DNA of 64,000 bases from Pyxicephalus adspersus (Eukaryota; Chordata; Amphibia; Anura; Pyxicephalidae). A model generated the notes under the pieces. It did not search any database, was not told the DNA's origin, and saw only the letters and a list, made by a program, of their open reading frames with translations. The translations under genes were made by a program, and so were the position numbers. The stretch is taken from positions 139,266,438 through 139,330,437 of the forward strand of contig NC_092861.1 of the NCBI RefSeq assembly GCF_032062135.1, given 5' to 3'. Below, piece after piece: positions 43,691 to 55,625 of the stretch (positions are counted from its first letter, which is position 1; every line of letters starts with the position of its first letter).

Positions 43691-45560
43691 AGACATATAT
43701 TGCATAAAGACTCGGTAGGCCATAATCAGCCGTTCTGACTATTAGGTGGTGATATTTAGGGGCTGCATTTGTAGATTGTGATGTCCTGGCTGCATAAAAT
43801 GTCCATTTTGCAAAGTTTCACTTCTAATTTATTCAGTAATTACTAGCCTGAAAATCAAAACACACATAACCCTGGTATGTCTGCATGTTTGCTGTACTGA
43901 ATCTAACATTTAGTTCTAATACCCCTTTAAAGCTTTAAAAGTAAAGCACTGGAATTCCAATACGTCATATTTTTGAAAAATAGGCCCAAACAGAAGATAA
44001 AAACATGGTAAGTCTCTAATACATACATGGCAGCCTACCCATAGGCAGTGACACTCCTAGAATACTTTTCCAATATCAACAGGTGCTCTGTAACATCATC
44101 TGTATATCATGAAGGACTGGTGAATGCAATCTTTTTTCTTTCCATTCTGTGAACGAGATGCAGAAGATAGCCCAAAAGGCTGATAGGATTACTTGAAAGT
44201 TCAATTCATCACTCCCAAGAAAAAGAAAAATTGTATTTTCTGAGCTTCCTGAAAATGTTCTACACCTGATAAAAGAAGTCTAATGCAGGGAGCAGAGAGA
44301 ATGGTAAATTGCAATATTTAAAATGCTTCTTCTTGTGTTAGGATATAAAAAAGGACATCCATGCAATACATACACATTTCATTGTGTTTTATCTATTTAA
44401 AGAACAAAAACATTTGTGTTAATCTTGATAGATTTCAACGAGTTCTTAACTTCTTGTAGCTGCCTTTGCTACAATGAAATCCTAGGTAGTGTTGTCAGCC
44501 CTGCCCAGTTCTCCCCTGCTAGACTGTAGAACACCTCTCTTTTTGTTATGAAGATTATGAAAGGAGACATCATTGCTTTTGATTTCAGTGCAGCAGAAGC
44601 ACTGTTTTGTCAGCTGTAAAAGGAATTCAGGAACACACTGGATTTCTAGCAGATCAACAGGTATAAATACCTAAAACATGAGCATGTATTGGATTGTACT
44701 AAGCAACTTTTTCCTAGCTGAATAACCCATAAACGACATTATAGTTTCTCCTAATGGTGCACTATGGTGTCATTGGCCATTCTTTCTTCATCAACATAGA
44801 TGAGTTGGCCTCTAAATAACAGAATGCCCGTGATACAATGCAAAGATCTCACCCCAACCTTTGTGTGTGACTTTCAAGGAGGAGCATACACCAGTATTCC
44901 TCTCTAGCCACTGCTCCATTGTAAGGAAAATAGGTACAGATTGTTGTTACTGGCTGTACTTAGTGAGAATTCTCATGGAAAAATAATAACCTGCTTTTAA
45001 TGAAACTGGAATTCTTTAATTCATTGTTGTCAGGTAATACATAAACAAGATTTAACATAATACCATCTCTGTTAGAAAACACCTGCTTTTTCTCTTTCTT
45101 AAAGTCATTAACACTCATCAGATCCCTGAAATGTACTCATTAAGCGAAACGCTTACCTGCGATTTGATCTTTTCCTTTGATGTTGTTTTGCTCTATAGAA
45201 GGGGTCACAGCACTGTCAGGCATGCCAGAACTTTAGCTGATGTAAAGGAACAGATGCAATTGTTTTCCACATTACTGGCATATAAATCCAGCAGCATCAA
45301 TGATATATATGTTAATGCAGGTTTAGTGTAATTCTGGAACAAAATAAAACCTTCCATCTGGTTCGGGAACTGCAAAAACCAGGGTGTATAGCAAAGCATT
45401 TGTTGGGGTCATGGTGCAAAATGTGGCAACCAACATAAGGCTATTGTGTTGCCTGCTTTTTCAAACACTTCATACCTGAATTCTAAGAGCTAAACTAAGG
45501 CACATTCTTGCAGCACTAGAATTATTGATATATTAAGTTGATATATAAGTTTAGTTTAAA
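43691..45560. other. About 1.9 kb without a recognisable gene
   Basis: Read on both strands; short frames only and no repeat boundaries recognised. Confidence 0.45.
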
Positions 45561-45587
45561 TTCAATGCAATGCATTATTGGTTTCTG

Positions 45588-46130
45588 TGGCAGGCGCAGC
45601 ACTATGAGGTGCCTTGTGCCCTGTGGCATTAGAAGAATTATTATCTCTGTCTCTCTTTAGTCTGATCAGACTGTCTTTACTCCATAATTCCTCTAGTACC
45701 GTTTCATAAAAGTAGTAGGTTTAAAGAGCACACCAAATACTTCAAATAACTTCTTTAATAACTTCAAACTTTCTTCATATAACACTGCTGCTTCTGCAGC
45801 AGAAAGTCTATATACAAACGTGTTGAATGAGGTATCACAAAATGATGGTTGAAGTTGGTTAGTTTGTTTGTTGGTGGAACTTTTTGGCCTTTTGTCTACT
45901 TCTATGGAACTCTGGCTGTTCTCTTCTCTTCTCTTCTCTCTCTCTCTCTGTTAGCACGCTGAATACAGCCTGGTTTGCTAGGGAATTTTCCCCATAGGCA
46001 CAGTGTAAGGCTGGTTGTGATTGGTTGAGGCCTCTGCATAGTGCAAGACTCACTGTGATTGGCTTACCTCTTCTAGCTAGATAATGACTCTTAAAGGTAT
46101 ATTTTCCTTTTCTGCCTATGTTAACAAAAT
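45588..46130 (-). mobile_element. Possible LTR fragment
   Basis: TG/CA-like edges (TGTGGCAGG at 45589, TTAACA near 46125). Contains a tandem pair GGTTGTGATTGGTTGAGGCC and CTCACTGTGATTGGCTTACC (46012-46070), so two CCAAT boxes on the minus strand, and a (TCTCT)n tract at 45920-45950. Duplicated promoter words are typical of LTR U3 regions, but there is no target duplication and no second copy. Confidence 0.3.
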
Positions 46131-47140
46131 GCATAAATAACTGATAACTCTGCGTCTAGCTTAAACATATGAGCATATGAGCTGTATAGTGGGGTTATTG
46201 GCAGGTTTAGGTGTATACAGAATATGCTGCACTAATAACCTAGGACAGGTTTTAGCTGGCCAGCTACAGTATCTACCTATCTTTTTTCAGCCAACCAAGA
46301 TGTGAACATGATATTATCATAGAAAATGTCTCTACTGTAAGATGAATACTGTTTTCTTCAGTGGTGTAGGAACAGAGGTCGCTAAAGTTGCCACTGCAAC
46401 CAAGCCTTTTGCTCCAAAAGACCCATGAACAGCTGTACTTTACCCTAAATTGACTATTTCCTTAATGAAAATTAAAAGAAAAAAAAACTCACTGCTTTCA
46501 GATTGAGTGAATAGGAACAACTGTCAATGTTAAGACATCTCAGTGGATATACCACAGTGGGTACCATAAATACAATGTGATTTTTAAATTAAGCGGTGCG
46601 TGCAACACACTATATGATATATAGAGTATATATACGCAAGCTAGGTAGGTAAGGGGTCTAACGATTTATTTTCTTTCTCCTTTTACAAACGTTTTATCTG
46701 GTAATTTTTAATTTTACGATTATGTACAGTACATTTTTTGAGTGAATACAGTAGAAATATATTATGATATGTGCTGTACATTCAATGCAATCAGAACTTT
46801 CTTCACTCCCTTTTTTCTAGTAAACACGATTTTACCTTCAGCTGTGACTGATCATGTGCATACCTAACAGGTACTGGAGCTATGCTCTAAATAATTTCAC
46901 ATCAGGACTAAACATTCCTAACAGGTATGCAGCATCATGACACAAAATACGACCAGACAGAATGAGCTTTAAATGTTTTAGGTTTATAAGGTAGGTGAAC
47001 CAATCCACATAAGCCAAGATTCACCACATTAGCATGAATCATCAGATAACTAAGTAACATATTCGAAAGCTCGCTCTTATGTGTGACTTTCCTCTACATA
47101 TACAGTTTCATTTTTTTTTCATGAGCTGGAATGGAAAACC
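46131..47140. other. Unique DNA, no gene recognised
   Basis: No supported feature. Confidence 0.4.
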
Positions 47141-47154
47141 ATTTTCTGGGAAAA

Positions 47155-47345
47155 GTGAAGTCAGGCTGTAGAGTGGTTCAGCTTTATAGATGGTGTTAAA
47201 AAGGGATAAAACAGATCCGGTTGCTTTCTCAGCATTGTTCTAAAATAGAACTTTGTGTGACAGTGAGAGATTCCAAATTCTGTGCACAGCTGCTCATATG
47301 GGATGTTGGAATGGAGCCTAGACAATATTCCACAATGTCCCACAT
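47155..47345. promoter_or_regulatory. Candidate conserved noncoding element
   Basis: Repeat-free, complex block with CACAGCTGCTCATATGGGAT (E-boxes CAGCTG and CATATG), GTTGGAATGGAGCC (TEAD-like GGAATG) and CAATATTCCACAATG. Frames on both strands cross it. Evidence is texture only. Confidence 0.2.
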
Positions 47346-47529
47346 GTTTTTTTTTTACATGCTGCTCATATTCTGTCAGCCTTGAAGTTAAACCTTACAG
47401 GTTGAAAAATTACCTTCAGACAATTCAATTAAAGGCAGAAAGCTCTGTATATTTGCCCTATGAAGTGTGTTTTACAAAAAACACTGCAGTAAAAACACCT
47501 AAATGTTTAATGCTCCATAATTGCTAGAC

Positions 47530-48290
47530 TCCCCCCGCCCCCCAACACACACAACCTTTTACCCCAATCTATGCTTTGGTAAATACAGGAAAATATTATA
47601 TAGGGTTGTGAATCTTGAACCAACAAGGTAGTGATTTGCCTATAGCAATACAGCAGGAGTTAAGGAAGGTACCTTAATTGATAAAGATTGGTCCACAAAG
47701 GAAGGCATGGGATTTTAGAGTACTACTTTATCTTATCAGTTAGCCACAGGTTTTGTGAGAGGTATGAATTGTATCTAAATCAATTCGGAGAATCCGAGGT
47801 TATAAAGTACCTTCAAACCATTGGAGTTTGTTCAACAAAATCTAACAATCTTGTCCCAAGATGATTTAGCTCATCCTTAGAACTATAACAATGGGCTCAT
47901 GGCGGACTATTGCCAAAAACCTTCCTAAACAAGAATCCTAATGACAGGATCAGGATCACCTGGTAATATTATATAAAAAGCAGTAAATGGCTTTAGCATA
48001 ATAACAAGCTTGCAAGCAAGCTAACATGAGATTTCAGTGATTGGGTATAATAATTAGGTTGTGTATATAGCCTGTCATATCCGCTTTAAATATAGCCCAT
48101 CACAGCTCATATCTGTTAGGATTATCGATCATACTTCTAGGAGAAGACTTGATCAAGGGTGAGTTGAAAACGTCATCTGGTCACACTTGAATGTCTTGAG
48201 AAGAAAGTCAGAATGTGGAACCAATTAGCAGCAATCAGTGAGCTCAGATTGCTCATGTGCATGCATTTAAGAACATCTGTTTTATGTATT
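47530..48290. other. Unique DNA, no gene recognised
   Basis: C-rich run at 47531-47552, otherwise nothing named. Confidence 0.4.
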
Positions 48291-48292
48291 TT

Positions 48293-48540
48293 ATCTTCTA
48301 AACGTCTGCAGTTCAGACTCTTGTGGCTGTTCATGGAGTCCATGCCATAGGGAGCGGTTTCAAGGTTATAACCCAGCACTTCCAGAATACAGGCACATTG
48401 AACACTGACAAGACTTTCGTAACAGTCGTCATGAGATTAGCTGCAAATGCACTTCAGCAGCGTGAGCTGTCTGTAATGGAGATTTTAGCTAATTTGCTGT
48501 TGCTCTAAATTCTACATTTGTCGAAGAAGTTCAGTAGGCA
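48293..48540. promoter_or_regulatory. Conserved-looking block; noncoding or small exon
   Basis: The plus strand from 48303 to 48508 is open for 68 codons (reading VAVHGVHAIGSGFKV and later VVMRLAANALQQREL). Its left edge has CTGCAG|TTCAG, which could be a splice acceptor. The right part holds GAGATTAGCTGCAAATGCAC and TTTTAGCTAATTTGCTG, with octamer- and homeodomain-like words. I cannot match it to a protein family. It may be an enhancer rather than an exon. Confidence 0.25.
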
Positions 48541-48796
48541 AATGCAAAAAGAGAGAGGCAAGTGGGTAACATTATGGCCAAATTCACCCAATAATTAGCA
48601 GAATCAGGTCATTACTTACTCCTCTGACCTGTAACACAAACAAATCCTAACCTTAACATTACCCTAATGCTTATCCTAACACTAGATGATTATATGGCAT
48701 TGTTAACAATGTCATCAATGACTAAGCAATCATGTCAGGACTGACTCAGCAGAAAAAGAGAAGGATACATATAGATATTGGGCCCAATATATGAAA

Positions 48797-49114
48797 AAAG
48801 CTCTGTACACACGTCCAATGGTTCTGACCCGATAATCAGCTCAGGGCCGATATCAGGCAAGAATCGGGCGTGTGTACAGCACCCGTCGTTCAACGTCTGA
48901 ATGACCATCCTGATCCATGGATGACGAACGATCGTAATGTAAGGGAAGGGGGAGAGCGCGCAGCAGGGTGCCACTCCATCGTTTTCCCCCTCCCCATGCA
49001 TAGAGCAGAACGGTCCTGTATGTACAGAAGTCGTTCATTCATTGTGCAGCCTTTTGTCGTTGGAAAGGATCGTGAAAGATCAATAATTGCAAGTGTGTAT
49101 GCGGCTAGAGCTTT
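48797..49114. mobile_element. TACACACG palindromic MITE (second copy)
   Basis: Left AGCTCTGTACACACGTCC and right (minus strand) AGCTCTAGCCGCATACACAC are inverted. The inside has GTCGTTCA, GACGAACGATCG and GTCGTTGGAAAGGATCG like the copy at 401-841, and a C-rich pair GGGAAGGGGGAG / CCCCCTCCCC. Confidence 0.75.
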
Positions 49115-49127
49115 GCATGACTAGACA

Positions 49128-49320
49128 AAATAGACTGTCATGGAAGAACCTGGGTGATCCAGCAAACTTGGAATGGATCTGGTCTTGGATTGAAAACATT
49201 TGCCAAAAAAATAGCAAACTATTTTTTAGGAAGTCTGTTCTAGGTTTGCTAGATCGCCCCGGTTCTCCCACGAAAGTCTATTTTCTCCAATCTTGGAGAG
49301 CTTTATTATATCACGCCCAG
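49128..49320. mobile_element. Foldback MITE (GGGCC..TTATTAA family), left end worn
   Basis: CTGGGTGATCCAGCAAACTT at 49151 and the inverted right arm GGTTTGCTAGATCGCCCCGG, then CTTGGAGAGCTTTATTATAT and ATCACGCCC at 49319. The outermost left terminus is absent. Confidence 0.65.
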
Positions 49321-49324
49321 TGTA

Positions 49325-50365
49325 GCCATACAATTTTAGTATTTGAGATGAATTAAGGGCTATACAGAGTTCTAACTTCAGGTTACATACACCTTGTTCA
49401 ATCCAATGTTATCCCTCAATGTTATTAAGCAAAATTCAATATGCTGCTGTTTAGAAAATCAGAGTTTTATGTTTATGTCACCTCTGTGCCTCTGGTTTGC
49501 TTACTGGAGAATAAATCAACAGCTGAATGTATGTGAGAGACAATAAACAGATATGTATTACAGCTGTGGGTTTAGAAGTTTCCCTGAAGTTCCATTTTAT
49601 TATAAGCAATTACCATACATACCTTCATTCCTTGGGGAAGCAGTTAATATGAAGTCCAGCCCCTCTGAACCCGGAGAAAGCTTTTTTTCTTCATCCAGTT
49701 CAAGTGAAACAGTTTGTTTGTGGTACATTGTCAGTGTACAGTGCTCTTGGTAATGTCAATCAAGGCAAATACAACATGTTAGTCTTCCTACAGTGGGAAA
49801 AGAGGATTCTTGTAAGTGTCTCACATATATTCAGCCCTAGGGTACCTATGCTCATTCAAGGCACTTCTTCTATAGAGAAGGACCAATGTCCTTCTCTAGG
49901 CTCTACCCTAGGCTCTACTTATTTAGACTACAAACCGCTCTTTTTTTTATCTCCACTATATAGAGGTGGGTTGCATTCTAGTTTACAGATGATAGCTTGA
50001 AAAGCTGATAATATTTACAATTTCAGTTCAAGCCACAGGAACTTACCAAGACACATAGTTTCTAGCAGGGCCAACCGGTAATTTTCTGTACATATCTCTA
50101 AATAAGAAAACGAATCCAGCCATCAAATCTACGGTCTTGGATACAATAGGCTGCAATACATTACATCTATGATCTTGGGGTTATATATAATTTAATATTA
50201 AAGTTAAAGTTCATCTAAGGAACCCAACATTTTATCAAGTGTTCGAAAAAAACCCTTGACGACCTGCAAAGTAGCTCATTAAAATGTAAACCAAGCTTAT
50301 GATTTTTTTTCTTATATATTCTTTTCACTATCAGTGAACAAAAAAAACGTTGTTCTTACTGTATC
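49325..50365. other. Unique DNA, no gene recognised
   Basis: Frames 49553-49753 and 49704-50000 overlap and have no family. Confidence 0.4.
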
Positions 50366-50369
50366 AAAA

Positions 50370-50960
50370 CGCAAGTATATTTTGGACGTCTGCACAGTCT
50401 AAATTGTTTAATTTTGGAACCAGAAATTGTAATGGTGTGATTAAAAAAGACTTTCCAAATTGCATTCAGCTTTTCAAAGGGGACCAGAACTACTCATGAC
50501 ATTGTTTACTATGCCTTTAAACGCCAAGTCATTCAATACACATGGCTAATGTTCCTCGGACACTTCAAGGAATTAGGTTCTCCAGAAATACATTGTTTAC
50601 GAGAGACCCTAGGCAAGTAGAAACATTGTACCGGAGTTCCCACTACAAGTGTGAGACTGAGCAGAACCAAATCTTGTTTACCAATCAGTAGAACATTTAA
50701 TAGTGTTTATTGAAGGCTGGGCGTACCGCAAACATTTCTCTGACTGAGATTTGGAGCTCCATTGTTCTAAGCAATAAACAAAATCACCAAGCTCAGCTGA
50801 ACTGGCCCAATCAGCTAGTTTTAACAACTGCATATTGGAAACTGGAGGAAATGAACAATGGGGAGAGAAGTGGGTCCAGATGGATGTATGTATGGAAAGA
50901 AAACAGGTCCTTGACAGTTTTATTTGTCCAGGTTAAAGAGCCCTGTTTGCAGAAAGCTCT
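50370..50960. promoter_or_regulatory. Candidate enhancer with clustered FOX and SOX-type sites
   Basis: Repeat-free block with forkhead-like words ATTGTTTACTATG, ATTGTTTACGAG, CTTGTTTACCAATC, GTGTTTATTG and CAATAAACAAAATC, and SOX-like CCATTGTTC and GAACAATGGGG. Five forkhead-like words within about 280 bases is more than expected by chance in my judgement, but the background rate was not computed. The 120-codon plus frame 50710-51072 has no family. Confidence 0.3.
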
Positions 50961-52350
50961 GCCGTTACAAGTTACAAGAAAAACAAGACTTAAATATTTT
51001 TGTTTGTTTTTGAGTTTGATTTTTTTTTTTTGTAGAAAAGAAAACTTCTACAAAGGAAACATCAACTCCTAAAACGAGTTCCAAGGTTATTGTGCTTGTT
51101 GTAAAAGTGAGATTTCCTTTTTTTTTTTTAATAAATAGTATCCTGTGCTACAAAATAAATTTAACATTTGAAAAGTTGACCTTCGGGTATAATAGAAAAG
51201 TGTTCTCACCATACAAGGGCTAGCGCATTGCAGTTCTATTTAATGTTAAGACACACCAATGCTCCAAGGCAATGCAACTCCAAAGCACATAGGTTACAGA
51301 GCACCACATAGTGTATGGTGTACTTCCTCGGAAAAAAGCTGCCTATCTGCTTTTTTAGTTCTTGTGCATTGGCAGCCTTTGCAAATGAATAGATTGCCCT
51401 AAAGCATGCAGGTTAACTATGGATAAAATGTGTGCTAAGGCAGCAGAGTGGAAAGGTCAGGATAGACACTTACCAATTACAAATGTAAAATCTAAACTTC
51501 ACAATAATACATGTCTATTAGTGGTCACATTATTAGGTAGGACCTTCATAGAAGATTGGTGGTAGCTCAGTCATGCTACTAAAATAGCAATCTATCGATA
51601 GAATTAGCAAAACAGATCAAATACCTTTGTACAAAGTAAGCCACAAAAATTGCCTGTGGTGGTGATTAATCTTGCATAATCATACCTTGCTGCAATCATG
51701 TATGATTTATCCCTTCAAGATGCTTCTTGTGTAGCTTACCCCATAGGGAACTATTTGTTACGTTTGCTTTAGCTATCATTTGCTATTGCTAAGTAATCAT
51801 TGATAGTTTTTTTTAGTAGCACGACTTAACTAATAAAAAAGTCTGCTATACAGCATCAGCCAGTAAGTCGTAAACTGATAGAAAATATACCCATCTTTAC
51901 AAAACCCCCATACTGCGGTACTCTTTTGTAGAGTATAGGGTGATACCATCAGCTTTCCAAAGAGATCCTGGGAATGGGGAGTAGCCCAAATCTCATTAGA
52001 AGACGCTCCAGCACAGTAAAGGAGTCTTCTCGAATGTTTTGGGATCCTTTTCTCCCACCATTTTTTACCATTTTTATGCCTATTAAATATGGTTGTAGGG
52101 GTACCTGATGTAATAGGCAGACCTTGCTCTTTAGTGCAAGGTCTATTTTGAACAGGTAACACATCCTAATGGAAGTCAGTCAATTACTAGTTACCTGTTA
52201 ATAGGTAGGAGATACTTGTAGCATTAGGAGCTGCTAATTACTGTTGGTCAGGAAAGCTGCAGGCAGACTTTTAACAACCCATCTGTTGCCTTTTGAATGC
52301 ATAGTCACTAACCAAGGATTCCTCTTGTTAAGAACAAGCTGCTGAAATTG
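50961..52350. other. About 1.4 kb without a recognisable gene
   Basis: T-runs at 51020 and 51116. Minus frames 51830-52162 and 51949-52164 overlap and are not family-like. Confidence 0.45.
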
Positions 52351-52357
52351 TTTAAGT

Positions 52358-52642
52358 CAGCCTTTCTTGACCTTTTTAATTTGGGCGACCCCTTGAAATA
52401 ACATTTCATTCCATTTCTTCAGGGAACCTCTGCTATAATTACTAAATTCACAGCATACAGTATCTTAACCTGGTGGTCAATAGAAAGAATGTTCCTTACA
52501 TTGCAGGCCAGTGAAAAGAATGACACCGTTACAGATAGCCAAAAATATCATTGGTGTCCCTTAAACTGACCTGAGACTCAATTTACTCCATTGCTCAAGG
52601 GACCCCTAGGAACCTCTGGAGGAACTTTAGTTAAAAATCGTG
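52358..52642 (+). mobile_element. hAT MITE, CAG..TTTC family, nearly complete
   Basis: Starts CAGCCTTTCTTGACCTTTTT and runs through GGGAACCTCTGCTATAATTA and CAAGGGACCCCTAGGAACCT to an eroded right terminus near 52642. Flanks GTTTAAGT and GCTTAGGT agree at 6 of 8 bases, fitting an old 8-bp duplication. Confidence 0.7.
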
Positions 52643-52649
52643 GCTTAGG

Positions 52650-53270
52650 TAGTTATTTGTTGTGATTTCTGCTTATACACATGTTACTGCAGGAACTAAG
52701 CGTTTATTGATGCACAGCAGAACTCTACATGGCATAAATATCATTAAGATCAAAAAAACATGTTTTCCAGACAATCTTGGTATCATAGTAGTGAGAGACC
52801 TGCTGATCGAACTACAAAATTACACATTGCTACAGAAATACTAAAATCATAACAAAATGGAATAAATAAACTAATCCAAAGAATATTCACAAAGAATCGT
52901 ATTTGGAATTCATGTTGAATGGAAAAGTAACAGTATACAAACCTGCTGAAGATGTAAGCGTTTGTAAGGGCAAAACATTTTGTTGTGGGAAGGGTTAGAA
53001 AGCCTATCATATATTTATTGCTATTAATGTCCATGCTGCGGGTGAATCACCTTCTCCATCTTTCCTGAAAATGAAAGTAGAGTTGTCACTAGAACAAGAA
53101 GCAAATGTAGGGGGTTAATCAGTAAATGTAGGAGCTAATCACATGTGGTTGTGTGATCAGTTACAGGGTGGACCGATTCCATCTGTATCTTCATTCTTCA
53201 CTTCCTGAGCACAATCTTAGATTATATACACATCTTACATTTTGGAACATTTGATTGGAAAGGATCTTTT
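52650..53270. other. Unique DNA, no gene recognised
   Basis: No supported feature. Confidence 0.4.
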
Positions 53271-53274
53271 AACG

Positions 53275-53515
53275 TAGGATGGCCACTGTACACACGTCAG
53301 ATTCTCATCCAATACTAACCCTGAGGCAATAATCAGAAGAGAACCATCTGTACGTAGCCAGGGGTGTAGTTGTAAAAAAAGAAGAGGGGCAATGTAATAG
53401 TGAAGGCTATCAGTGGCAAGCATGCAGGGAAAGCCAATACGGGGGTCCCGAAAAAAAGTGAGGGCACGGTGTGCCCGCACGTGCCCGCCCCACTACACCC
53501 CTGTACATAGCCTTA
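53275..53515. mobile_element. TACACACG repeat fragment holding the hAT insertion
   Basis: GTACACACGTCAGATTCTCA (53289 on) to CTGTACGTAGC is a small relative of the 401 family. Its right-hand TACGTAGC word became the target of the hAT element in the next entry. Confidence 0.5.
53351..53511. mobile_element. Short hAT MITE (145 bp) with 8-bp target duplication
   Basis: Element 53359-53503: CAGGGGTGTAGT at the left and ACTACACCCCTG at the right are perfect 12-bp inverted repeats. TACGTAGC (53351-53358) and TACATAGC (53504-53511) differ by one base. The body has GGGCACGGTGTGCCCGC, a small palindrome. A relative is at 15925. Confidence 0.9.
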
Positions 53516-53598
53516 GGTTTTCTTGATTGGCCAACAGTAACCACCTGCCTAAATCGCAAAAGTTGAAAGCCTTTTTTAAAACAATTAGGGCAGCCACT

Positions 53599-53745
53599 CT
53601 TAAGCTACATACACGTCAGATGTCTTCATATAACAGAATGGCGCAGAGTATACAGCGCTCATTCATTCATCTGTCACTTAAAACAATCACAAAGATTATT
53701 TCTAGCAACAGTAATCTGACAGCTATCTGAGATGTGTACTAGGCT
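53599..53745. mobile_element. TACACG-type small MITE
   Basis: Left TTAAGCTACATACACGTCAG and right (minus strand) TATAGCCTAGTACACATCTC, an imperfect inverted pair resembling the 401 and 48797 termini. The inside is short and AT-rich. Confidence 0.5.
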
Positions 53746-53749
53746 ATAC

Positions 53750-54540
53750 TCTCCTCAGTGTGTATAGAACACTATTTATCATGGGCTGTACCGGTGTTCA
53801 GCCATCCTGTAGCAGCTGATGAAACTGCCCCTGTGGTTAAGGTCCAAATCTCTTAGTGGGAATACCTGTTCAATGACAATGAATTTTCGGTAAATCTCTC
53901 CAGCCAAAAAAAAATATATTTGATTTAAAACAAAGATTGGGCATTAGACACAATAAAAATTCCATCCAAAAATATATTCCTTTCCTATTCTCCTTTGAGC
54001 TACCCATAGGTCTAAGGAAGTGGTTATAGTAACATTCAGTGCAGTGTATGCTACTTCTGAGTACAGAAACTTTTTATTTTTTTTAACCTTACTGGTGATT
54101 TATAACCCGACTGGAGTTTTGCTTGCAATGGGATTTCTAATTCATCCCTTTAATTACTGACATATGTAAGTTACATAGGTTCCTAGGTTAATCATATTCA
54201 GTCAGTGCCTTATCTGCATTTCATGAGCCACAGAACCTGTACAATTGATATAGGTTAGTAATTAAAGCGGCGAGTTGGTAATTCTGTACAGTGGAACTGT
54301 AATGAGAAAAAAAGCAAAGCTTACCTAACATGCAAAAATCAGACACAGAGAGAGGTCATCATATACCATTATAAATGTTCCTGACTGCCTTGACCTCCCC
54401 AAATCCCAGGGTGTGTAATATATCTCCGATCTCCATCTTTAGTTTCTAAATTAAAACTTCTGCATATCCCCGTGCAGTGTGTTCCTTGTGTTAGTTAATG
54501 AAACTCAGTGCATTCCATGGAGAGATGGGGGTGTCAGAGA
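53750..54540. other. Unique DNA, no gene recognised
   Basis: No supported feature. Confidence 0.4.
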
Positions 54541-54544
54541 CCAG

Positions 54545-54885
54545 ATTATTGTTAATAATAGACATTTTCATAAAGCACCAACCTATTACAGCAGAGCCAG
54601 TACAATACATAGAGGTTGCAAATGACAAACAGACACAAACAATGGGCTTGATTTATTAAAGTTCTCCAAGGTTGGAGGGGATACACTTTGATCAGCAAAC
54701 ATGGGTGATTCAGCAAACCTAACCTAATAACCTGCTGGATCACCCAGCTTCACTCACTAAAGTGTATCCTCTCCAACCTTGGAGAACTTTAATAAATCGG
54801 GCCCAATGATGCAAGAGGAAAAGAGGACCCAAGAGGAGCTTACAATCTAAGAGGTGGGAAAGGGAAACACAGGATAGGAGAGGGT
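54545..54885 (-). mobile_element. LINE 3' tail interrupted by a foldback MITE
   Basis: Minus-strand tail in two parts: 54545-54643 (AGCACCAACCTATTACAGCA, TTGCAAATGACAAACAGACA) and 54805-54885 (AGGAGCTTACAATCTAAGAG). The break falls in the CAATGACACAGG-like word of the intact copies (see 6580). Confidence 0.75.
54644..54804. mobile_element. Foldback MITE nested in the LINE tail
   Basis: Starts GGGCTTGATTTATTAAAG and ends CTTTAATAAATCGGGCCC, inverted. The two arms of about 70 bases pair almost fully (GATACACTTTGATCAG vs CTAAAGTGTATCC), with a very small loop. The 3-bp AAT flanks both ends (54641-54643, 54805-54807), best explained as a target duplication since the host LINE has only one. Confidence 0.85.
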
Positions 54886-55017
54886 ATAAATTAATGCTGA
54901 CATTTGCAAACTGTGCACCGTGGGATTAGGGCTCATGTGGCAACTAAAAAGATCAGTAAAACTATCTCTGGCAACTATTTGAGTCTGTTTTTAATGTGCT
55001 AGGACTATTTTACCCAC

Positions 55018-55400
55018 TTTCTTATAGTGCAAATTAAAGTGAAACTAAACTTTAAAATGTAATTTAAAAAAAATGCAGTCTGGCAGCTCTTAATTGCAGA
55101 ATATATATAATCATTGATTTATTGTACCGTGTACTGAGCTGTGAATTTGCAGCACAGTGAACAATCCTGACATATCTGGGTGCCAGGAATGATTAAACTA
55201 CCATGTGCATTTAAAGTAGTTAAATCATAGATAGTTGGAGACCCATACCTGGAGGAGGACAGGGTGAATATGACATTTGTTAAAGGTTTAACCAATAAAA
55301 GGTTCTTGAAACATGTGGCAGGTCCCTGCAGTAACTTTGGAAAACAAAAGGAATTTTATGAATTAGAATAGCTGTCGTGTTATTTTATATCCAGCAGATA
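55018..55400. mobile_element. T2/Kolobok-like MITE, left part
   Basis: TTAAAGTGAAACTAAACTTT at 55032 is a T2-type left end; CAGTCTGGCAGCTCTTAATT follows. No right terminus recognised. Confidence 0.45.
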
Positions 55401-55522
55401 AATTATGCAAAATTTTAAGTAGAACAAATAAATTAGTCCCTGTCCTCTAATGGAGAACACAGTCCAAAGCCCCAAATTACACCCATATACAATGCATTTT
55501 GAAGGGTGGAAGATCATTTACT

Positions 55523-55622
55523 CATTATTATTGTTACCTTTATTATTATGTATCTTATTTTATAATGTGCCAACATATTCACAGTGGTATACAGTAAATA
55601 GGGGCAGCAGATGACAAGCTGT
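55523..55622 (-). mobile_element. LINE/SINE tail fragment
   Basis: ATAATGTGCCAACATATTC, CAGTGGTATACAGTAAATAG and GGGGCAGCAGATGACA match the minus-strand LINE tail; 5'-truncated. Confidence 0.65.
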
Positions 55623-55625
55623 CAT

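Noticed and set aside
45859..46134. 91-codon minus frame with EREREEKRRE
   Set aside because: Charged run comes from a (TCTCT)n tract.
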